Positions 1-9,627 of a stretch of DNA of 32,407 bases are shown here, in pieces. The position numbers were made by a program, and so were the translations under genes. Position 1 is the first letter of the stretch. Each line of letters starts with the position of its first letter. The DNA comes from Candidatus Kerfeldbacteria bacterium CG15_BIG_FIL_POST_REV_8_21_14_020_45_12 (GTDB taxonomy: Bacteria > Patescibacteriota > Patescibacteriia > UBA9570 > XYC2-FULL-38-9). The stretch lies in assembly GCA_002781785.1 (NCBI GenBank), contig PFGC01000044.1, forward strand, positions 1-32,407, given 5' to 3'. The notes beneath the pieces were generated by a model, which made no database searches, was not told the origin of the DNA, and saw only the letters and a program-made list of their open reading frames with translations.

Positions 1-560
1 GCTTTTTTAGCTAACAACATTTTAGCCTGGAGGAATTGAACTCCACCGGCCAGCAGCGCTAGAACTATATTCTTGGTGGCTGCTAGATCAACAAACCCAA
101 ATAAGGTGTGGTTAATTACGGCGTGCTCCATGGTGGCGCGCAGCGGTCCGTAAAAGTGCTCAAGCTGACCTGCTATTAAAATGCCTGTCTGCGGGTCAGT
201 ATCCAAGCCGCCATAAAAAACTTTAAACAGAGCGTAGAGTACTGGCAATTGGATCAGCATGGGCAAACAGGAAGATAGTGGATTTACCTTATTTTGCTTG
301 TAAAACTGCATTATTTGCCTACCAAGCTCCTCTTTGTCTCCAGCATATTTCTTTTTAAGCTCTTCGATGTGGGGTTGAGCATCCTGAAGCGATTTTTGAG
401 ATCGTAGAGCTTTGAGAGATGGATAAAACAGGGCCAACTTGATGATTAGAGTCAACAAAATTATGGCAATACCTAGATCGTTGCCTGGAACAATTGTATA
501 AATGTAAAAAAGCAGGTTAAGCAGCGGCTCGTAGAGAAAGGTGTTAAACAGTTCGGACAT
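1..560 (-). CDS. yidC: YidC/Oxa1 family membrane protein insertase, partial (C-terminus runs off the window)
   Basis: Minus-strand translation from ATG at 558-560 reads MSELFNTFLYEPLLNLLFYIYTIVPGNDLGIAIILLTLIIKLALFYPSLKALRSQKSLQDAQPHIEELKKKYAGDKEELGRQIMQFYKQNKVNPLSSCLPMLIQLPVLYALFKVFY..., typical YidC; next to yidD/rnpA/rpmH. Confidence 0.93.
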   Translation of the reverse strand, partial: MSELFNTFLYEPLLNLLFYIYTIVPGNDLGIAIILLTLIIKLALFYPSLKALRSQKSLQDAQPHIEELKKKYAGDKEELGRQIMQFYKQNKVNPLSSCLPMLIQLPVLYALFKVFYGGLDTDPQTGILIAGQLEHFYGPLRATMEHAVINHTLFGFVDLAATKNIVLALLAGGVQFLQAKMLLAKK

Positions 561-575
561 AGGAAATGATAGTAA

Positions 576-854
576 TTAATATGACTCATCAACTCCACCT
601 GGAGTAAATGGGTTGCAGCGCAGAATTCGCCAAAATCCCTTTAAAAGACCCATTATGACACCACGCTTCTTTATCGAGCGTATCGTGTACTCAGAGCAAC
701 TTGGGTAATACCTGCAACCAACATAAGGATGTCTATTATACACCCTGTGATCCGGGGATAGTGTCTTTTGGTATAACCGAATTACTCCAATCAAAAATCG
801 CCCCGGCAATGACTTGATGGTGGTGATTTTTACACCCACAGCCTGATCACTCAT
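576..854 (-). CDS. yidD: Membrane protein insertion efficiency factor YidD
   Basis: IRLYQKTLSPDH...CRYYPSCSEYTIRSIKKRGVIMGLLKGFWRILRCNPFTPGGVDE is the YidD signature; synteny. Confidence 0.95.
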   Translation of the reverse strand: MSDQAVGVKITTIKSLPGRFLIGVIRLYQKTLSPDHRVYNRHPYVGCRYYPSCSEYTIRSIKKRGVIMGLLKGFWRILRCNPFTPGGVDESY

Positions 855-1200
855 GTGTTTTTTGAAGTAGGCGAATTTTAGAAAGAGCGGAAACTAAGTC
901 TTGCTTGATGGCGGCATGACTAGCCTCAGAGATGCCTGGTTGCGCTAAGGCGACAATATCATACCCCGATTGGAGTGAAAGGATCAACTCTTCAAAAACG
1001 TTCCTGATCTGCCTTTTTGTACGATTTCTTGCCACAGCTGACTTGATTATCTTGTTTGGCACAACTATACCAACTCTAGTCTGCAATAGTCCATTTGGCC
1101 TGGTTTTTAACCTAAAAAGAGCGGTCCTAAGAGTTTTTCCCTCTTTGTAGATCCGCTCAAAGTCGCGTGGGTGTCGTAATCGGTAATCTGCCGGCAACAT
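847..1200 (-). CDS. rnpA: Ribonuclease P protein component
   Basis: MLPADYRLRHPRDFERIYKEGK...RVGIVVPNKIIKSAVARNRTKRQIRNVFEE contains the RnpA RNR-like motif; synteny. Confidence 0.94.
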   Translation of the reverse strand: MLPADYRLRHPRDFERIYKEGKTLRTALFRLKTRPNGLLQTRVGIVVPNKIIKSAVARNRTKRQIRNVFEELILSLQSGYDIVALAQPGISEASHAAIKQDLVSALSKIRLLQKTHE

Positions 1201-1215
1201 ACGCCGGTAAACTAG

Positions 1216-1344
1216 TTAGGCCGATAACTTCTTTCGCCCTCTAGCGCGACGGCTTCTTAACACATGCTTGCCAATACGCTGACGTGCACGAAAACCATGC
1301 TTTTTCTGGCGTCGACGGCTATTTGGTTGGTAGGTTCTTTTCAT
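1216..1344 (-). CDS. rpmH: 50S ribosomal protein L34 (missing from the ORF track because it is short)
   Basis: Minus-strand translation [42 protein letters not shown]; 42 aa, classic L34. Confidence 0.96.
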   Translation of the reverse strand: MKRTYQPNSRRRQKKHGFRARQRIGKHVLRSRRARGRKKLSA

Positions 1345-1488
1345 AGGAGATTTTCAGTCAAGCGGGGTACAGCATATCAGACCGTCTTATATTGTCAATG
1401 ATTAGACGAGAAATGGATATCTTTTGCAAGAATGGACTCATCAACACTTCATACACAGCGTATACACACCTTGTTGACATCTTGTTCC

Positions 1489-1519
1489 ATATCCACAGGA
1501 TTTCATCAGGTGTGGATTG
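1489..1519. promoter_or_regulatory. Pair of DnaA-box-like sequences upstream of dnaA in inverted orientation
   Basis: ATATCCACA at 1489-1497 and TGTGGATTG at 1511-1519, close to consensus TTATCCACA/TGTGGATAA. Confidence 0.5.
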
Positions 1520-1593
1520 TGTTATTATTAGCCACACATTTGTTGAGGGTGGCGCTGCTTCACTCAACAGTCTGTATAATGCTTGTCTTCCGT

Positions 1594-3000
1594 ATGACTC
1601 CAGAACAATTGTGGGATGCTACTCTCGGTGAACTCGAGTTAGAGCTGTCGAAGGCTAATTTTACGACCTGGTTTGAAGATACTTTTATCTTACGTCAGGC
1701 TGGTGAACAGCTAACCGTTGGCGTACCGAATGCTTTTACTAAAACGTGGCTGGAAAATAAGTACCACGACTCTATTATTAGAGCGCTTAGACGAATTAGC
1801 GATGACGGAGTTCGCCTGGTTGCCTACGAGGTATCAACCCGTAAAGAAGTAGTCTCTCCTGTAGTAGCTGAAGAGGCGCCTGTACAAGAGGTTGTCGCTC
1901 GTCCAACTCAGCAACCTATAGAACCGCAACAGCGCCAAACCGCAGCACAAAATGCAACCGATAAGCAGCTGGCTAACCAAATTGGATTTAACCCAGACGC
2001 GACCTTTGTTAACTTTATTGTTGGTAAAAAGAACGAGCTGGCGCACGCTGCCTGTGTAGCGGTCGCCGAACGACCAGGTGAGGTCTATAATCCTCTATTT
2101 ATTTATGGAGGGGTTGGCCTTGGAAAAACTCATTTAATGCAGGCTGTTGGTCACTCTGTTTTAAAGCGTGACCCCAAAAAGAAAATTTTATATGTTACTT
2201 GCGAAACTTTTACCAACGAGTTTATTAAGTTGGTTGGAGAGGGCCGAGCTGATGAGTTTAAAGACAAGTATAGATCTGTAGATATTTTAATGGTTGATGA
2301 TATTCAATTCCTAGCTGGAAAAGAAGGTACCCAAGAGGCCTTCTTTCACACTTTTAATCATCTCCACCAAAGAAACAAACAGATTATTTTAACTTCCGAT
2401 CGGCCACCTAGAGCCATTCCAACGCTGGAAAATCGCTTAGTGTCTAGATTTGAGGGTGGTATGATTGTTGATGTCAGCCTACCTGACCTAGAAACCAGAA
2501 TAGCTATTGTGGAGTTAAAAAGTAGACAAAAGCAGTTTCCAATTTCATCTGAGATCGCTCAGTTCATTGCCTCTAATGTCCAAAATTCTGTACGGGAACT
2601 TGAAGGAGCTTTAAATCGGGTTATTGGTTTTCATCAACTAAATAATGAGCAACCAAACCTTGAGTCTGTAAAAACACTACTGTCCTCTTTCACACAAGCA
2701 CCAAAGCGAGGTGCTGTTACTACCAAGAAAATTTTAGCGACCGTGGCTCAATTCTATGAACTTGATCAAAAAGATCTAACTGGAAGCAGTCGCAAAAAAG
2801 AGTTGGTTGTTCCAAGGCAAATATCAATGTACTTAATGCGCGAAGAGGTTCATGCTTCCTATCCAAATATTGGACAGGAGCTTGGTGGTCGCGATCACAC
2901 CACCGCCATGCATGCATGCCAGAAGATTAAGGGCTTGGTTGATGATGATGAAAGAATCCAGAACGAGATTAATATGATAAAACAACGACTATACAATTAG
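1594..3000 (+). CDS. dnaA: Chromosomal replication initiator DnaA (start chosen inside the longer 1432 ORF)
   Basis: MTPEQLWDATLGELELELSKANFTTWFEDTF...FIYGGVGLGKTHLMQAVGH...ILMVDDIQFLAGKEGTQEAFFHTFNHLH...GGRDHTTAMHACQKI. TATAAT at 1575-1580 lies inside the longer ORF, supporting the downstream start. Confidence 0.96.
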   Translation: MTPEQLWDATLGELELELSKANFTTWFEDTFILRQAGEQLTVGVPNAFTKTWLENKYHDSIIRALRRISDDGVRLVAYEVSTRKEVVSPVVAEEAPVQEVVARPTQQPIEPQQRQTAAQNATDKQLANQIGFNPDATFVNFIVGKKNELAHAACVAVAERPGEVYNPLFIYGGVGLGKTHLMQAVGHSVLKRDPKKKILYVTCETFTNEFIKLVGEGRADEFKDKYRSVDILMVDDIQFLAGKEGTQEAFFHTFNHLHQRNKQIILTSDRPPRAIPTLENRLVSRFEGGMIVDVSLPDLETRIAIVELKSRQKQFPISSEIAQFIASNVQNSVRELEGALNRVIGFHQLNNEQPNLESVKTLLSSFTQAPKRGAVTTKKILATVAQFYELDQKDLTGSSRKKELVVPRQISMYLMREEVHASYPNIGQELGGRDHTTAMHACQKIKGLVDDDERIQNEINMIKQRLYN

Positions 3001-3349
3001 TTGTTGTCCACTGCTCTTTATAACTTGTGGATTAAGTCTCGAATGAGATTAATTATACACAGCACCTCTTCATTTCTTGTGGAAAGACCCGTGTACGGCG
3101 TGGAAAACTCCGTGGAAGAGTCTTTGCACAAGATGTGAATATCTAAAGTCGTCTTGTTGGGGCACTCATCATCCCCAGTCCATCCGGTGCCTATGCACAT
3201 AGGTTGCCAGGATGTTGTCCCAGTTGAGAGGTGGTGAAAGTATGCTAAATCCGGGGGTGATATGTGTTATCCCCTCTGTCCACACCCCTTATTATTATTG
3301 TTATTAGTTATATATCTAAATATTTGTTAAGAACTAACACGCAGCGGAT
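3001..3349. other. Putative origin of replication (oriC) between dnaA and dnaN
   Basis: Non-coding dnaA-dnaN gap with DnaA-box-like TGTGGATTA near 3026, three GTGGAA-type repeats (3079-3119), GTCCACA near 3280, then an AT-rich stretch (ttattattattgttattagttatatatctaaatatttgttaa, about 3290-3332). Confidence 0.65.
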
Positions 3350-4462
3350 ATGAAATTCTCATGCACACAAGAAAATCTGAACCGGGGGCTAGCACTGGTA
3401 ACGCACATCACAGGTAAAAATGTGAATCTTCCGATTTTACACAACGTATTAGTTGAGGCTAAAGATAACGCTATTACTTTGTCAGCTACTAACCTTGAAA
3501 TAGGAATTAGAGTTCGGCTACGTGGTAAGGTTGATGAGGCTGGTTCATTTACTGTGCCGGCTCAAGTCTTTGCTAGCTATGTTGGATTGGTGTCAGCCGA
3601 GAAGGTTGACGTGGAGAGAGCTGATGATGGTTTAAATATCCAGGCGGGTAATCAGAATACAAAAATTAAAGGTGAAGAAGCGACTGAGTTTCCGATGATT
3701 CCAGAGGTAGTTTTAGAGAATCCAATTTCAGTACCAGCTTCCGAGCTTAAAATGGCCTTAGCGCAAACTATTGTCGCAGTTTCGCATGATGACTCAAGAC
3801 CAGAGCTAACTGGTGTGTACACGCAAATTGAGGACCATAGAGTAGTGTTTGCAGCTACAGACAGCTATCGACTAGCTGAGCGAGCTTTGCCAATAGCGGG
3901 AACGCATACCGAAAGACAGATTATTGTTCCGGGTATGGCTATGCAAGAATTGGTTCGGGTTTTACCTGACGACGCTGGAGTTGATGTGAGAATGTACTTT
4001 TCTGACAGTCAGGCACTGTTCATGACGGACGAGGTTGAAATTACAACTCGTTTAATCGAGGGGAATTACCCGGATTACCGCCAAATAATACCAATGGAAG
4101 AAAAGACGAAGGCGGTGGTGGATAGGTATGATTTAGTAAAAGCGGTAAAAGCAGCAAGTTTATTTTCTAAGTCTGGAATTCACGATGTAAATCTTCAGTT
4201 CTCGCCTGATAAGCAGGGGGTTACTTTGACAACTGTTAATAATCAAGTTGGTGAGAATGTTTCAAAAGTGAATGCTGAGATAGTTGGTGATAGTAATTCG
4301 ATTATTTTTAATCATCGTTATTTACTGGATGGTGTACAACAAGTTTCAACCCCTCAAGTTGTTTTCTATGTGGTTGATGGTGTGAGTCCTGGTATTATTC
4401 GTCCACACGGTGGCGATACAGCCTCGCAGTACACGTATATCATCATGCCGATTAAACAATAG
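3350..4462 (+). CDS. dnaN: DNA polymerase III beta subunit (sliding clamp)
   Basis: MKFSCTQENLNRGLALVTHITGKNVNLPILHNVLVEA...GNYPDYRQIIP...YIIMPIKQ; synteny with dnaA. Confidence 0.97.
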   Translation: MKFSCTQENLNRGLALVTHITGKNVNLPILHNVLVEAKDNAITLSATNLEIGIRVRLRGKVDEAGSFTVPAQVFASYVGLVSAEKVDVERADDGLNIQAGNQNTKIKGEEATEFPMIPEVVLENPISVPASELKMALAQTIVAVSHDDSRPELTGVYTQIEDHRVVFAATDSYRLAERALPIAGTHTERQIIVPGMAMQELVRVLPDDAGVDVRMYFSDSQALFMTDEVEITTRLIEGNYPDYRQIIPMEEKTKAVVDRYDLVKAVKAASLFSKSGIHDVNLQFSPDKQGVTLTTVNNQVGENVSKVNAEIVGDSNSIIFNHRYLLDGVQQVSTPQVVFYVVDGVSPGIIRPHGGDTASQYTYIIMPIKQ

Positions 4463-4466
4463 ACTT

Positions 4467-4808
4467 ATGGCTGGAGGGGCGTTTCAAAAGGTTGGTAACA
4501 ACTTGTTTCATGACCGACTAAGTAAAATTGGAATAGGTAAACAAGTTCAAGCTGCGCAGTATGTTGAACTTGCTGTGACGGTGCTTAAAAGCTCTTTTGG
4601 TGAGGGAGCGTTGAAGCATGCGCGACCTCGAGCTATTAAGAATAGAGTTTTGCAAATTGAAATCGCTCACCCAGCTGTTGGTGAAGAGATTAGACGATTA
4701 GAAGAGACTATAATTTCGGAACTAAATAACAAGATTGGTCGACCAGAGATTGTTAGAATACAACTAGTGTTACCACAGGTTGGGCAAAACTTAAGAGAGG
4801 ATGGATAG
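4467..4808 (+). CDS. DciA-like/DUF721 protein (candidate replicative helicase loader/operator)
   Basis: MAGGAFQKVGNNLFHDRLSKIGIGKQVQAAQYVELAVTVLKSSFGEGALKHARPRAIKNRVLQIEIAHPAVGEEIRRLEETIISELNNKIG resembles DUF721/DciA; directly downstream of dnaN. Confidence 0.72.
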   Translation: MAGGAFQKVGNNLFHDRLSKIGIGKQVQAAQYVELAVTVLKSSFGEGALKHARPRAIKNRVLQIEIAHPAVGEEIRRLEETIISELNNKIGRPEIVRIQLVLPQVGQNLREDG

Positions 4809-4821
4809 ACTAATCCGTCTT

Positions 4822-7503
4822 TTATTTTTTACCTGTATAAGTGATACCCACTGAGTCTTGAGCGGTGTTTCCCTTGTCGTCTGCTATACGAACCGAGACT
4901 GTGTGACGTCCGGTGGTTAATGTGGTTGGGGAATAGTTCGAGACAGCACTGGTTTTTTCCGTAATACCAACAGCTTGAGAGTCTACAACCAACGTGTCTA
5001 TCAAGTACTCAATTTTTGTTACTGAGCGGCCGGGCCCGGGGGTGATGGTGGCGTGAATTGAGAAATCTTTTTTAGAATACTCTTGACCATCTTTTAAGGT
5101 AGATATGGCTATCGTTGGTTGTTGTGATTTATCGCGCAAACTGCACTCTACCTTTGGGGTATCGTCGCTGAGATATTCATTTTTTCTTTCTTCTGCCCTT
5201 GTCCAATTAACCACCGCAGTTTCCCATGGTTCATACATTGGATCATTGCGGGGATTTTCTGGCGCTCCACCAGTTGGATTTTCTTTGCTCAAATAATGCA
5301 GTATGGTATGAGCTTCCTTGTATTCACGTTTACCAACGTAGTCTGCCGGGTAAGAGTCGCGACACTCTTCGGGGATTAGCTCATTGGTTAAGGTGTCGAC
5401 TGGCAATTCTTTAGTTTCTTCTAGAGTGCCACCCAGTGCTGCGTTGGCCGCCGAGTATGACGGTGCGTTAAATGATTCGTCAGTTGTTCCATCTAGAATA
5501 CTAGACATGTAGGCGTTCCAAATTGGGGCAGCAATAACTAGCCCAGCAGCGCCACGGCTCATTTCAGAATTATCATTGTTACCAGCCCAGACCCCCGTGG
5601 CAAAGGAAGGGGTGTAACCTAAGGTCCAAGCGTCTCGATAGTCGTTGGTTGTGCCTGTTTTAGCCGCGGTTTGTCGACCAGAAATATTTAAGGCCCCGAA
5701 GCCACCACGAGCACCTTGATCAGAGAGTACTGAGTTAAGAGTTCTAACGGCGCTTTGGTCAACAACTTGCACTGCGCTGTCTTCCCACTCGTATAGTGTT
5801 TTACCAGCATGGTCTTCTACCTTCAGGATGCTGGCCGGGCGTCTGTATTCACCTTCGCGAGCAAAGGTGGCAAAGGTGTTGGTGTGTTCCAGTAGACTAA
5901 CTTCACCACCACCAAGCACAACGGCTAAGCCAAAGCGAGAGCGGTCGCCAAAGGAGCTGTAACCTAAGGATTGCGCAAGATCTAAAGCGTTTTCTACTCC
6001 AACTAAGTAGAGTAGTTTAACGGCTGGAATATTTAGTGATTGACCGAGTGAGGTTCTAAGGCTGACCGGACCACGTTGACCCAAGTCATAGTTTCTTGGG
6101 TGGTAGTTACCAGTCTCTGTGGGGAAGTCTGTTTCAACGTCGAAAAGTTTGGTATCTGGTGTGTAGCCTTTTACAAAAGCCGCCAGGTAGACTATAGGTT
6201 TAAATGATGAACCGGGTTGTCGTAGGCTGGTAGCAACATTGACATTACCATCGTAGGCCTCGTTAAAATAATCTCGTGAACCGACCATGGCGAGAATCTG
6301 ACCGGTGTGGGCGTCAAACGAAACTAGTGCCGCATTTGAACCACCGTATTGTTCAATCTTTGAGATACCATCAGTGACGGCTGTTTCTGCTTTTTGTTGT
6401 TTATCCCAGTCGAGAGTGGTGATGACTTTTAAGCCGCCTTGACGAATGGTTGCCTGGCCAAAGTCATTTTCAAGCTGCTGTCGAACGTAAAATACAAAGT
6501 GAGGAGCTTCGATTTCAGTAATGTTTTCTTGAATAGCTACCTCTTCTTGCTTAGCTGCATCAGCCTCATCTTGAGTTATGTATCCTTGCTCGGCCATCTG
6601 ATTAAGGGCGTAGTCACGCCTAGCTTTCAATCTTTCTGGATCATTTGGTAATGTCACTGGGCTCTGTGGAAGCGATGCGAGCGTTGCGGCTTCGGCCAAG
6701 GTAACATCGCTGGCATTTTTACCGAAATACTCTCGTGCGGCCACCTGGACACCTTCAATCACACCTCCGTAGTAGACCTCGTTCAAGTACATGTTCAATA
6801 TTTCCCCCTTAGAATATTTTCTTTCGATCCTAACGGCTAGAATAACCTCTTTAATTTTTCGATCATATGTGCGCTCAGGAGTTAAAATAGCGTTTTTAAC
6901 AAATTGCTGAGTTAGGGTTGAGGTGCCGCGGGCGCCGCCACCACCAAACACTCCTTTCACTGCAGCGCGGGCAAAGGATTGCCAGCGAAAGCCCTTGTGA
7001 TTATAAAATTCACGGTCTTCAAGAGCAATGGTTGCCCACTCGATTTTGTCATCAATTTGATCAAGATTGACGTCTTCTCGCTTATTGTCACCAAGTTCAT
7101 ACAAGAGAGTTTCACCATCTCTAGCATATATCCTAGTGCTTTGATCAACGGTGCGATTTTCTAAGTCTGTGATGTCAGCTAAATCTTTTGAAACCCAAAT
7201 GTATGCAGCGATGATAGTGATACATAAAAGAATTGCCCCAATGCTAGCTAGAATGAGTAGCCATTTCATCAACCTTTTCCACCTCGGCTTCAGTTTTTTC
7301 TGAGGCCTTTTATCAGTTTGAGGTGTTTTTTGATGCGAGTTGGTTGAGTGAGGAATGGAGGATTTTGAATGACTTTTGACTACCGAGTGAGTTGAGCTAT
7401 TTCCGCCCTGACGTTCTCTTGCTCTTTCTTTTCTAATGGTAGACGCATTGCGAGCGTGACCCTCGTTAGTAGCTCTCTTTTTTTCAAGTTGGGGAATTGG
7501 CAT
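4822..7503 (-). CDS. Penicillin-binding protein 1A family (transglycosylase/transpeptidase)
   Basis: EDREFYNHKGFRWQSFARAAVKG...RGTSTLTQQFVKN (GT51); RQPGSSFKPIVYLAAF, SLRTSLGQSLNIPAVKL and AAKTGTTNDYRDAWTLGYTPSFATGVWAGNND (SxxK, SxN and KTG motifs); one N-terminal TM segment. Confidence 0.95.
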   Translation of the reverse strand: MPIPQLEKKRATNEGHARNASTIRKERARERQGGNSSTHSVVKSHSKSSIPHSTNSHQKTPQTDKRPQKKLKPRWKRLMKWLLILASIGAILLCITIIAAYIWVSKDLADITDLENRTVDQSTRIYARDGETLLYELGDNKREDVNLDQIDDKIEWATIALEDREFYNHKGFRWQSFARAAVKGVFGGGGARGTSTLTQQFVKNAILTPERTYDRKIKEVILAVRIERKYSKGEILNMYLNEVYYGGVIEGVQVAAREYFGKNASDVTLAEAATLASLPQSPVTLPNDPERLKARRDYALNQMAEQGYITQDEADAAKQEEVAIQENITEIEAPHFVFYVRQQLENDFGQATIRQGGLKVITTLDWDKQQKAETAVTDGISKIEQYGGSNAALVSFDAHTGQILAMVGSRDYFNEAYDGNVNVATSLRQPGSSFKPIVYLAAFVKGYTPDTKLFDVETDFPTETGNYHPRNYDLGQRGPVSLRTSLGQSLNIPAVKLLYLVGVENALDLAQSLGYSSFGDRSRFGLAVVLGGGEVSLLEHTNTFATFAREGEYRRPASILKVEDHAGKTLYEWEDSAVQVVDQSAVRTLNSVLSDQGARGGFGALNISGRQTAAKTGTTNDYRDAWTLGYTPSFATGVWAGNNDNSEMSRGAAGLVIAAPIWNAYMSSILDGTTDESFNAPSYSAANAALGGTLEETKELPVDTLTNELIPEECRDSYPADYVGKREYKEAHTILHYLSKENPTGGAPENPRNDPMYEPWETAVVNWTRAEERKNEYLSDDTPKVECSLRDKSQQPTIAISTLKDGQEYSKKDFSIHATITPGPGRSVTKIEYLIDTLVVDSQAVGITEKTSAVSNYSPTTLTTGRHTVSVRIADDKGNTAQDSVGITYTGKK

Positions 7504-7506
7504 AAG

Positions 7507-8343
7507 TTATTTGGTTCCGCGAACAACCAGCATAGCACCAAGAATTGGCGAGGTGCGAAGCAACTGGCTTTTCACAATGGGTGTCTTTTTTAGATCAGGA
7601 TAGTAAAGTAATTCATGGGTTTTCTTTTTGGCTAAGGCAACCAACCCTGGCTCACGAGAAAGTCCCCCACCAATAACTAAAACATCAGGGTCGAGTGAGT
7701 AGAGAATGTTTGCAAAGCCCTCGGCAAGCAGTTCTGCGCCAACCTCAAAATCTTGTCGACGGTTAAAGGCTCCGCCGGCTGCCAGCTTTTCCCAAGATTT
7801 TTTCTGGCCGCGTGTGAGCATTTGACCAAACTCTCCGGCCAAATTATTTTTTCCGTGTTGGATAGTTTTATCTTGCACAATAGCGCCTCCAATGCCAGTG
7901 CCGAGAGTCACAGCAACGACACGACGATATCCTTTTCCAGCTCCGAAGATAGCTTCGCCAAGTCCGTAAACATTGGCGTCGTTTTCTAGAACAATTGGTA
8001 CAGAAAATTCCTTAAATAACTTTGGAACCAGATTCAGCCCTTTAAAGTCAGTGATAAAATTTGGCCCAGCAAAGGCTATGCGATTGTTGACGTGGTCAAC
8101 CTGTCCCGCCAGTCCAATGCCAACTCCGGCAATTTTGGTGTCAGATTTAAGGTCGTGTATCAGTCCCGCCACACTCTCCATAATGGCTTTATTTCCCTCT
8201 TTGGCACGACTAGGAATCTCTTTAGTTCGAATAATATCGCCTTTTTCAGTGATTAATCCGCCATAGGTTTTGGTGCCTCCAATATCGAGTCCGATATATG
8301 TTTTCATCTGATTTTGCTTGATGGCTTTAGTTTTTTCTGTCAT
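7507..8343 (-). CDS. ROK family sugar kinase
   Basis: YIGLDIGGTKTYGGLITEKG...IVLENDANVYGLGEAIFGAGKGYRRVVAVTLGTGIGGAIVQD...PDVLVIGGGLS; ROK signatures. Confidence 0.9.
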   Translation of the reverse strand: MTEKTKAIKQNQMKTYIGLDIGGTKTYGGLITEKGDIIRTKEIPSRAKEGNKAIMESVAGLIHDLKSDTKIAGVGIGLAGQVDHVNNRIAFAGPNFITDFKGLNLVPKLFKEFSVPIVLENDANVYGLGEAIFGAGKGYRRVVAVTLGTGIGGAIVQDKTIQHGKNNLAGEFGQMLTRGQKKSWEKLAAGGAFNRRQDFEVGAELLAEGFANILYSLDPDVLVIGGGLSREPGLVALAKKKTHELLYYPDLKKTPIVKSQLLRTSPILGAMLVVRGTK

Positions 8344-8358
8344 GATGATACTCGAATT

Positions 8359-9597
8359 ATGCCAAAAATAGCCAAAAAAGCAACCGCTACACCTGCGCAG
8401 TTTAAAGACCTCTCCGAATTACTAGTCGGGGTCGTTGATATTGTGCCCCAGGCTTTGTTTGAAAAAAAATTGCGAGCGGGAGAGCGTATGCGACTTTATT
8501 TGGGAGTTGACCCTACCGGGCCAGACATTCACATTGGGCACGCGGTGATTTTGAGAGCTATGCGTGTGCTACAAGATTTGGGCCACGAGGTGATTTTGCT
8601 GTTTGGCGATTTTACGGCACGTATTGGAGATCCGACCGGGAAAGATACGACCAGGCCTATTTTAACGCACGCCGAAATTCTGGAAAATGCGAAGGGTTAT
8701 AAGCAACAAGCGGGAAAGATTTTAGATTTTTCCAAAAAAGCTAAAATTCCAGCTCGGATTGATTTTAATGCTAAGTGGCTAGACAAGTTAAAATTTCAAG
8801 ACGTCATGGAGCTGTCTGCTCACTTTACGGTTCAGCAGATGTTGGAGAGAGACATGTTTGATCGTCGCTTGAAGGAAGGTCGTCCAATTTTTGTGCATGA
8901 ATTTTTTTACCCGATCATGCAGGGTTACGATTCTGTGGCGATGGATGTTGACCTGGAGGTCGGTGGAACTGATCAGTTATTTAACATGCTGGCTGGTCGC
9001 ACATTATTAAAGGCCATGAGCGATAAGGAAAAAGTTGTTATGACCTTTGACTTACTTGAAGGGACGGATGGTCGTAAAATGAGCAAGAGCTATGGCAATA
9101 TAATTGGGGTAATGGATTCGCCAGCGGAAATGTACGGAAAGGTGATGTCATTGAGTGATAACCTGATCGCGCGTTATTTTCATTTGTGTACAGACAAGGA
9201 CGTCGCTATGACACGAGCAATGGAAAAAAGACTGGCAACAGGGGAGCTTCATCCGCGTGATGCAAAAATGAAACTAGCAAAAGAAATTGTTACTTTGTAT
9301 CACTCGGAAAAAGATGCCACAGAGGCTGAGCTTGAATTCACGAAGATATTTCAACAAAAGGAACAACCTACTGAGATAGCTGAATACGCCACAACTGCAC
9401 GTAAGTTGTCATTGGTAGAAATTGTCGTTGAGGTTGGATTTGCAGCATCGAAATCAGATGCTCGTCGTAAAATTGAGCAAGGAGGCGTGCGTTTGAATGA
9501 TAACAGGGAGACAGATGCCGGCGCGATCATCACTATTGAAGACGGTATGGTTCTTCAGGTTGGAAAACGGAATTTCGTTACACTTCGATTTAAGTAA
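8359..9597 (+). CDS. tyrS: Tyrosyl-tRNA synthetase
   Basis: LYLGVDPTGPDIHIGHAVILRAMRVLQDLGHEVILLFGDFTARIGDPTGKD...LLEGTDGRKMSKSYGN (KMSKS) plus C-terminal S4 domain. Confidence 0.95.
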   Translation: MPKIAKKATATPAQFKDLSELLVGVVDIVPQALFEKKLRAGERMRLYLGVDPTGPDIHIGHAVILRAMRVLQDLGHEVILLFGDFTARIGDPTGKDTTRPILTHAEILENAKGYKQQAGKILDFSKKAKIPARIDFNAKWLDKLKFQDVMELSAHFTVQQMLERDMFDRRLKEGRPIFVHEFFYPIMQGYDSVAMDVDLEVGGTDQLFNMLAGRTLLKAMSDKEKVVMTFDLLEGTDGRKMSKSYGNIIGVMDSPAEMYGKVMSLSDNLIARYFHLCTDKDVAMTRAMEKRLATGELHPRDAKMKLAKEIVTLYHSEKDATEAELEFTKIFQQKEQPTEIAEYATTARKLSLVEIVVEVGFAASKSDARRKIEQGGVRLNDNRETDAGAIITIEDGMVLQVGKRNFVTLRFK

Positions 9598-9627
9598 CAA
9601 CCCGTCAAACAATCAGGTTGGAAAATA

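Noticed and set aside
3018-3200. Minus-strand 60-aa ORF in the dnaA-dnaN gap
   Set aside because: Overlaps the putative oriC repeats, has no SD and no recognisable protein features.
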